Of a stretch of 64,000 nt of DNA, positions 56,955 through 64,000 are shown in pieces (position 1 is the stretch's first letter; each line of letters opens with the position of its first letter). The stretch lies in assembly GCA_027579435.1 (NCBI GenBank), contig JANBPK010001213.1, forward strand, positions 22,199-86,198, given 5' to 3'. Position numbers and translations under genes: made by a program. The notes beneath the pieces are model-generated. The model had not been told where the DNA came from. It did not search any database and saw only the letters and a program-made list of their open reading frames with translations. Source of the stretch: Candolleomyces eurysporus (taxonomy: Eukaryota; Basidiomycota; Agaricomycetes; Agaricales; Psathyrellaceae).

Positions 56955-57487
56955 TCAGGCAGAGATAGTAACCTCAACCTCGACACCAGGCTCCAAACTG
57001 ATGCTGGTCTAAAAGATCATTAGTAAAAGATGGAGAATGATTATTGGGCAAGATAACTGACGATCTGCTTAACGATCTCACTGGAGGAGTGCAAGTCAAT
57101 GAGACGCTTGTGAACCTTCAACTCGTAGCGATCCCAGGTCTTGGAACCTTCACCGCAAGGCTGAGAGGGCACCATATAAGAGTCGTATCTGAAGACAACA
57201 GGGAAAGGCACCTACAGTCTTACGGGTGGTGATCCTGAGGACCTTGGTGGGGAGACGGACGGGGCCCTTGACCTTGAGCTGCTTGTCCTTGGCACGGTTG
57301 ATGAGGTCGTTGGAGACTAGAATTCCGTCAGAAAACTCGGTAGATGCAAACACACATTTTACGCACACTTCTCGAGGTTCTTGACGTTGCTGCTGGTGAG
57401 GGTGATCCTGATCTTGTGGATTTTGGCACCGGGCACTGGGGCACCGGTAGCGTCGTATTCCTTTTCACCTTTGGCGACGTAACTCAT
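56955..57487 (-). CDS. RPS20: 40S ribosomal protein S20 (uS10)
   Basis: Small-subunit ribosomal protein at the head of the 40S subunit. Exon 1 from 57487 reads [20 protein letters not shown] and [18 protein letters not shown]. Exon 2 reads [19 protein letters not shown] and [13 protein letters not shown]. Exon 3 has [20 protein letters not shown] and [12 protein letters not shown]. The last exon is [21 protein letters not shown] (56955-56957). Three introns (about 57370-57318, 57225-57170 and 57065-57010) all have GT-AG ends. Every family landmark is present. It is divergent to the TPR/MLP1 gene, sharing the 57488-57764 promoter region. Confidence 0.93.
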
Positions 57488-57764
57488 TTTTGAAGCGTTT
57501 ATGAGTCAGAAGGTGACTGCAAAATGAGTTTTAGCTATAGAACCGACGCGATAGAGCTGAATTTCAGGACTCACCCAAAGTACTAGTTTGTGTTGACAAG
57601 AGCAAGAAACGAAAAATAAGGTTTGAGGTCAATGCATCAATTACATAAGCTGGAGCACGTGATATGTCCATTGTGCTGTCGCGGACTTGGGCCTTCGGTG
57701 TTCTTGCATCTTTCGAGCAAGCTGTGAACAACAGCGAGCTCGTCATCCCATTCACGACCACCCA
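57488..57764. promoter_or_regulatory. Shared divergent promoter region of RPS20 and the TPR/MLP1 gene
   Basis: Only 277 bases separate the two start codons. An upstream ATG at 57687 would add 26 residues in frame to the TPR protein but has no family-like sequence, so 57765 is preferred. Confidence 0.5.
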
Positions 57765-60700
57765 ATGACCAAGACACGAAGAAAAGCGCGGGAGGACGCC
57801 GCCCACGAGGAGGAAGAAGGCCCCTCGCATGCAGGAGCGGCGACCTCGCTCCCGGTCCCTGTCCCTGATGACATCGACCTCGACCACCTCTCCGAGCTGC
57901 TCCCAAACATCCCGAATCTGAGCCTGGTTACAGCAGATGCTGTGGCAGTCCTGTATAAACTTGTTGTTGGTCAGAACGAGGAATTGGACAGTCTGCGTCG
58001 CGACGTTGACACTCTCAATGCTGAGGTCGAGAGGAAGGATGTGGAGTTGGACCAGGCACTGCAGGATAAAGAGACCCTTTCGCAAGAGATGGGAGAATCT
58101 GTGGACTCTGTACAGTCTGAGTTACAGCAAGTAAAGCAAGAGCGTGACAAACTAGGTTTAGCTGTTCTTATTCATAAACTGCTTACTCGCGACTCATGTA
58201 TATGTGTTTCTAGCTGGGGAGAACAATGCCCTCAAAGCCCAAATATCTTCGTTGTCGACGTCTCAGTTTTCATCGAGCTCAGCGGTTGACTCGCTCAAGC
58301 ACCAACTTGACGACACTGAGCGGGAGAAACGCGACCTTTTGGGAGTCATTAGCCGACTGAAAGAGGAAGGCGCTCAACGTGAAGGTATGTCCCTACCAGC
58401 TTGCCTCCTACTCTCATCGTCTTACAACTGTCCACAGAGGAAATTCATACCTTGCGCTCCAACCTCAAGGAAGCTCGCCAGGAACACCAGTCACTCGAGT
58501 CACAAATACGCGACTTGAAGTCAACGGAGGCATCCACCAAGGTCGGTCCCGTTATTTCCATATTCTCACAGTGACTTACCCCAGCGATAGTTCAAAGTCG
58601 AAACTCTTACCCAGCATCTCAAACTCGCACAAGCCGAAGCTGAACGTACAAGCAATGAGCTCACTTCCAAAGCGGAGGAGTATACCAAGTACCGTCGCAC
58701 AAAGCATGCTGAAACTCTCGACCTTCAATCCCGCTATGACTCGCTCTCTCAGGAACACACAGCAACGTCGGCCTCTCTCAGAGCTCTACAATCGGCTCAC
58801 AGTGCACAAACCAACCAATTGTCACAGTCGCTTTCGAAGATTCAAGCATTGTCAGGCCAACTCGCCGAGCAAGAGTCCAAATACGCGAGCGAAGTCAATT
58901 CCATGAAGCGATTGATTGCGGTAATGGAGGACAGGGAGAAGCAGGCGAAGGACATTGTGGAGAAAATCGAGACTCAGTGGGCTTCAATGGGCGAGAAGAC
59001 GGGTAAGAGAGAAGCAGAGCTGCAGCAGCAGATTGAACGCGAGAGCAGGCTCCGAGAAGAGGCAGAGAAGAGGGTGGACAATTTGGAGACGGTCATTCAC
59101 CGTATGGGTCATGGCGAGCTACCCCTTCCTGGTACCCCGTTCAGGACGCCTGGTGGGGTGGATGGTCTGGACGGAATGATGGGCATTAGTCCTACAGTTG
59201 CTCTGGCTAGCAGATCCCAGCGTGCTGGTAAGACTTTCACCGAAGTCTACGCCGATTATGTGAGGCTCCAGGCGGAGTACAACAGCAAGTGCCTAGAGCA
59301 CGAGCAAATGGAACGAACCCTCACCAACGTCCTCGCTGAAATAGAAGAAAGGGTATGTCTCGTTGTCAATTTGAGAGCAGGTAAACTGACTGTCATTTAG
59401 GCACCTATCCTTTCTCAACAACGGGCTGAATACGAGCGAGTGAAGGACGAAGCGTCTCAGCTCTCTGCTCAGCTTTCAGCGGCGCTTTCGGAATGCGACG
59501 CTCAAACCTCCCTGACTCAGGACCAAGGACAGAAGTTGAAGAAGCTCAACGCAGAGAATGGCTTGCTCCAGAAACAACTCAACGACCTGGGGCGCCAAGT
59601 GCAGACTCTGCTTCGTGAGATTGCTCGACGAGATGATCCAACCATTCCTTCCGACGAGGAGCTGGAAGAGATGCCCTTCACCCCTGCAGACAATGTCGAC
59701 GAGGTTATCACCAGCCATTTGGTACTGTTCAGGAATATCGAAGGCCTACAGCAACAAAACCAGAAGCTACTGAAGATCACACGAGAACTGGGCGAGAAGA
59801 TGGAGTCCGAAGAGCAGGAGTACAAGCAAGCCATGGAGCAGGAACAGGCTGAAGCCATTCGGGAGGCCCACGAAGCCATGCAACAATTGGCCCAACAGTT
59901 GGAAGACCAGAAGCGGGGTAGCGATGCTCGTATTCAAGCTTATGTCAAGGAGAGGGATGCATTGAAATCCATGCTGACCAGAGCACAGGGAGCGGGAACT
60001 CATGGCCTCGTCGTTAATGGTTCTACTCCGGCCCTCCCTGAGAGCGAAATTGCCAGGGAGCTTGCGGAGATCCAGAGCCAGTTCGAGGCATACCGAAGTG
60101 AAATGGGCGTCGACTCGGCTCGCCTTCGAGATGACCTCTCCGCGACTCAAAGAGAAGCTCTGGAATTCGAGGCTGCTCTTGCCAAAGCCAATGCGAAGAT
60201 TGAATATCTCGATGGTAGGTGCTTTCTCCGAGAGATCTGTCGATGGGTCGCTAACGCTTTCTTTAGACCGCAACCGGATTAATCAGGACCATCTCAATCT
60301 CAAGACACTCGAACTGAAGGACCTTAACCAAAGGCATCAGGGTCTGATGGATCAGTTCACAAGGGTCGATGTTGAATGCAGCCGCGTTGCTGATGAATTG
60401 GCTATCGCCAACGGACGACTCGAGCAAATGAGGAACGAATGTGCCAACCTGCGCGCCGAGAAAAACATCTGGGAGAGCATTCAGACACGACTTGTCGAAG
60501 AAAACAAGGCTCTTTCTATGGAGCGGGCTCATCTTTCGGACCTCATGACCAACATTCAGAGGATGCATAATGATCTGGAGCGCTCAGGGGAAAACGACCG
60601 TCGCCGTCTTGAAGGCCAGCTGCAGATGCTTGAGAGTCAAAAGTTGGTCTCCTATGATTTTATTTTCCCTGTACATTCTACTAACAACTTGACAGTCAAG

Positions 60701-63700
60701 ATCTTCGTACCCAACTCAGCCGTGAACGTGATTCCCTTCGTCATGTCTCTTTGCAAAAGGAGCTAGAGTCGAAGGAGCAGCAGGGTCGCCTTGACAAAGC
60801 GGTGAGTGAACACTGAGTCATTTGGAATGGATATTCGCTGATTACTGCTTCTTTAGAATCAAGAACTCGCAAAGACCCGTGAATCTTTGGTGATCGCAGA
60901 AACGAGCAAGAAACATCTTGAAGATCGCCTGGAAGACCTCAGCAAGCAGCTTCAAGGTATTCAAGAGAAGCTCGGAGTGTATGAGCGTCGACCTTCTACG
61001 ACCACGTCTGGTCCCGCACCCTCCGCGAATCCTGATCTCAGTCGCGAGCAGCAACTTGAACAAGAGGTGGCTGAACTTCGGTGAGTTAAATTCAATTGTG
61101 GACCGAAGTTCTCGCCTCTCACCTCCCATGGATTAGATCTGCTCTGAAGGTTGCTGAGGTTGATTTGGCATCCTCTCGGGGCCATGTCGAACAATTCAAG
61201 GATATCAGCCAGGCGAACGAAGTTGCATTGTCCAATCTTAACGCAACATTCGATGAGTACAAGACGTCGACAGAGAACCAGCTCGCCATTCGTGAGGTAG
61301 GCCCCTTTCGCCGTATTTTTGTATTATGTCGATACTCATTATGTTATTAGTCAGAGTATAAGGCGCTGCAAGAGAAGCTCGAAGCTGCCAATACTGAGCT
61401 CACCCAGCTTCGCGAACAGCTCAGTTCCATTAACAAGACCTTCGAAGAAGAACGTGCCGCTTGGAAGAACGACAAGAAGACCCTTGAAGATACCATTGTA
61501 GATATGACGACATCAGAGAAGCACCTTGAGACCGACAGAGCGTCCAGGGAACATGAGATTCGTAGCATTGAAGAACGCGCCAAGGTTTGGAGAATGGTTC
61601 ATGCCTATCCGACTGTCAGCTGACCCCACTGCCCAGGATGCCGAACAAGGACGTGATAACGCAGTTTTGGCCCATGCTGAATCCATCAAGACCATTGAAC
61701 AACTCAGGAAGGACTTGGCTGCTGCTCAGACCAAGGCTCGAGAAGGTCGAACTGCAGCTGAAACTGCCGAGGCCAAGCTCACCGCCTCCGAGACCAGTTG
61801 GAAAGCCCAGAGAGAGACGTTGGACAAGGAGATCTCAGATATGAAGACAAGGTATGTTGACTTGATCCCAATCATGTTTGTGTTGCGGAAACTCATGAAA
61901 ATTTTCTTAGATGTCAGGATTTGACTGCCCAAAATTCAATTCTTCACCAACATCTCGAATCTGTCAGCTCTCAGGCAACTCGCATTCGGCAGGCCGCTGA
62001 AGATTCATCTACGGCAGTGGTTGGGGAAGGGGATGCTTCTGCTGACGACACGGACACTAAATTGGCCGAACTTCGCTCTGTTGTTTCATATTTGAGGAAA
62101 GAGAAGGAGATTGTAGATCTCCAGCTTGAGCTCGGGAAGCAAGAGAACGCGCGGTTGAAAGCTCAGATCGATCACCTGGGTCAGTCCTTGCAAGAAGCCC
62201 GTTCTACGATTTCGGAAGTAAGCTCGCACAGTCATTCTCCAAACGGTCAAATACTGATTTCTTTTGTGCTTTAGGAGCGTGAACGCGCTGTCGAGAGTGC
62301 AGCATCAGCCGCCCAGCATGCCGAGTTGGTTGAACGGATCAATCAATTGAACATCCTCCGCGAGAGCAACGCGACCCTTCGTGCCGACTGTGAGAGCCAT
62401 GCGAAGAGGGCTCGGGAACTTGATGAAAAGCTTCGACAACTCTCGAGCGAGTTGGAGCCTGCGAAGGAACAAGCTCGGTTCGCCCAGGCTGAGCTTGAAG
62501 TTTGCCGAGGACAGATTCAGCGCTTGGAGCAGGAGAGCCGTAGTTGGCAGGACAGAAACAGGCAACTGCTATCGAAGGTTAGTACCATGGTAGAGTTTAT
62601 CCGCGCGCTGCAGAAACTGATTCATTTTTCGTAGTACGACCGTGTGGACCCGGCTGAACTCCAGGCATTGAAGGATGAGAATGAGAAGCTCAAGGCAGAG
62701 GTCGAACAACTTCAGAAGGATAAGGCAGAACTTGAGCAGGCTGTTGCTGCCAAGCAGACTGCCTTTGACGACCAAAGCAAGACTGTGAGTATCTCATATT
62801 GCCCTGTAGATAAGCTCGGACTAACGATCTGGTTAGCTTGATGAGGTGCGGGCACAGTTCACCAGGGCGAAGGATGCTGTCAAGAAGAACAACGAGATCT
62901 TCCGAAACAAGATGCAGGCCAAGGACGAGGAGAAGTCCCAACTCGAAGCCAAGATTGCAGAGTTGGAGGCAAACGCTGCAACTGCAGAAGCTCCCACTGT
63001 TCCTGACCCCGCTCTTGCAGAGCAGTTGAAGAGGCAGGAAGTTGTCATTGTGAGTGCACGCTCGATCTGGGATATATTCACTCTTCTAACTGGAAGTAGG
63101 GTTCGCTGCGTTCGGAGAAGGAGAAATTACTTGCAGAAAGGGCGAGCTTGTTGGCGGAGAAAGACAAGCTGGTCGCGGAGAAGGAGGAGCTGGCGAAGTC
63201 TAGGGCGGCTGCACCAGCACAAGAGGGTGTTACAGAGGGTGGAAACAATTGGGACGCTGAAAAAGCTGAGCTTGTGCAGGCTCGTGACGAGGCGCTTGAG
63301 AAACTAAAGGTTTGTCTCGATTCCCCATTCGTGTGCCTTTCATTGATTTAATATGTTCCCATAGGTTGCTGGCGACGAGGTGCAGAAGGCAAGCGAAGAA
63401 ACCAAAAACATCCGTATGCAAAATGTGAGTGGGCGTTTTCCCCCGATTAGAATTCTGTCTCATTGTTTTTAGGAGAAGTACGCTGCTCGGATAGCCGCTC
63501 TGAACAAGGCAAGAGCAGCGGACCAGGAACGTACAGCGGCTGCCGTTGCGGAGGCTGTAGGGAAAGCCAAGAGTGAATTTGCAGCATCTGCCTCTGGCAC
63601 TCCAGAAGAGATCGTCGCGAAACATGCCAAGGATTTGGAAAGTCTTCGAAAGCAGCTTGAGCAACAACACAAAGCTGAGCTGAACAGTGTTCGTGAAGAG

Positions 63701-64000
63701 GCGTCGCAGGCGGCTTCTCAGGCAGCTGCCCCAGCAGGCCGAACAGACGCCTCAGAGGAGGAGAAGAAGGCTCTGGAAGNAAAAGCACCTGAAGGAGATT
63801 GAAGAAGCTCGAGAGAGTGGCCGCATCGAATACCAAATGAAGGTCAAGCTCAAGGACTCCCAACTCACCAAGGCTTCAAACCGAGTCAAGGCTCTCGAAC
63901 TGAAGATTCAGGAGTGGGAGACCTCGGGTGTGCTGCCCGCCAATTCCTTGGCTAGCGTCGGGGCCGCGGCTAAGCCCGCGGCACAGGCCACCACCTCTGC
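57765..64000 (+). CDS. TPR/MLP1-type nuclear pore basket protein, continues beyond right edge
   Basis: Very long coiled-coil protein of the nuclear basket, involved in mRNA export and gene tethering in yeast (Mlp1/Mlp2) and animals (TPR). Start MTKTRRKAREDAAHEEEE at 57765 is followed by acidic residues and then nearly unbroken heptad coiled coil across many exons. The diagnostic family segment is the non-coil break VDGLDGMMGISPTVA and the strongly conserved block VLFRNIEGLQQQNQKLLKIT and RELGEKMESEEQEY (about 59720-59830). At least a dozen short introns are visible (examples: 58159-58213, 59353-59400, 60213-60266, 61082-61137). The end of the window reads MKVKLKDSQLTKASNRVKAL then a Pro/Ala-rich stretch, still inside the protein. 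N at 63780 disturbs one codon. Family call is firm; TPR versus MLP naming is by convention. Confidence 0.88.

Overview
This window is nuclear DNA of a filamentous basidiomycete, most likely a mushroom-forming Agaricomycete. The genes are packed closely and cut by many short (about 45-70 base) GT-AG introns. Several protein families seen here are typical of or expanded in that group: F-box proteins, DUF6533 membrane proteins and TKL-like kinases. The call rests on gene style and families, not on a marker gene. Scattered N bases mark assembly uncertainty, and two of them (28047 and 41308) appear to break reading frames.

Layout. 1-7.1 kb holds conserved housekeeping genes: the N-terminal half of a P-type cation ATPase (minus, running off the left edge), the small copper chaperone COX17 (minus), and an ADP1-like ABCG transporter with an EGF-like extracellular N-terminus (plus). 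From 7.4 to 52.7 kb lies a large array of paralogous, intron-rich F-box genes. Genes A and B are on plus; C, a broken D, C', E, F, G and H are on minus; I, K and L are on plus. That makes ten that look full-length plus several relics. The array is interrupted twice: by a foreign 4.1-kb segment (about 30.10-34.23 kb) that carries a DUF6533 membrane-protein gene and an unidentified degenerate gene, and by a large split-domain protein kinase gene (38.3-41.5 kb). 52.7-54.65 kb is gene-free and holds nested direct repeats. 54.7-64 kb returns to conserved genes: a TKL-like kinase, ribosomal protein S20 (minus), and the start of a TPR/MLP1 nuclear-pore coiled-coil protein (plus, running off the right edge).

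The central story is the F-box array. Each full gene encodes an N-terminal F-box (presumed SCF ubiquitin-ligase adaptor), a small Cys cluster, a conserved long helical region, a C2HC zinc-binding motif, and in most members a second, C2H2-like zinc motif at the C-terminus that is split by the last intron. The sequence preserves the array's growth. A 4.56-kb tandem duplication joins the last intron of gene B to the middle of an E-like gene, leaving gene D beheaded and a stray last exon of B at 16.74-16.83 kb. Weaker copies of the same B-type last exon sit in the spacers upstream of E, F, G and next to H, so the same junction appears to have been copied repeatedly. Another F-box gene (X) was almost wholly replaced by the foreign 4.1-kb segment and survives only as its first few codons. 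The substrates and role of these F-box proteins cannot be read from the sequence.
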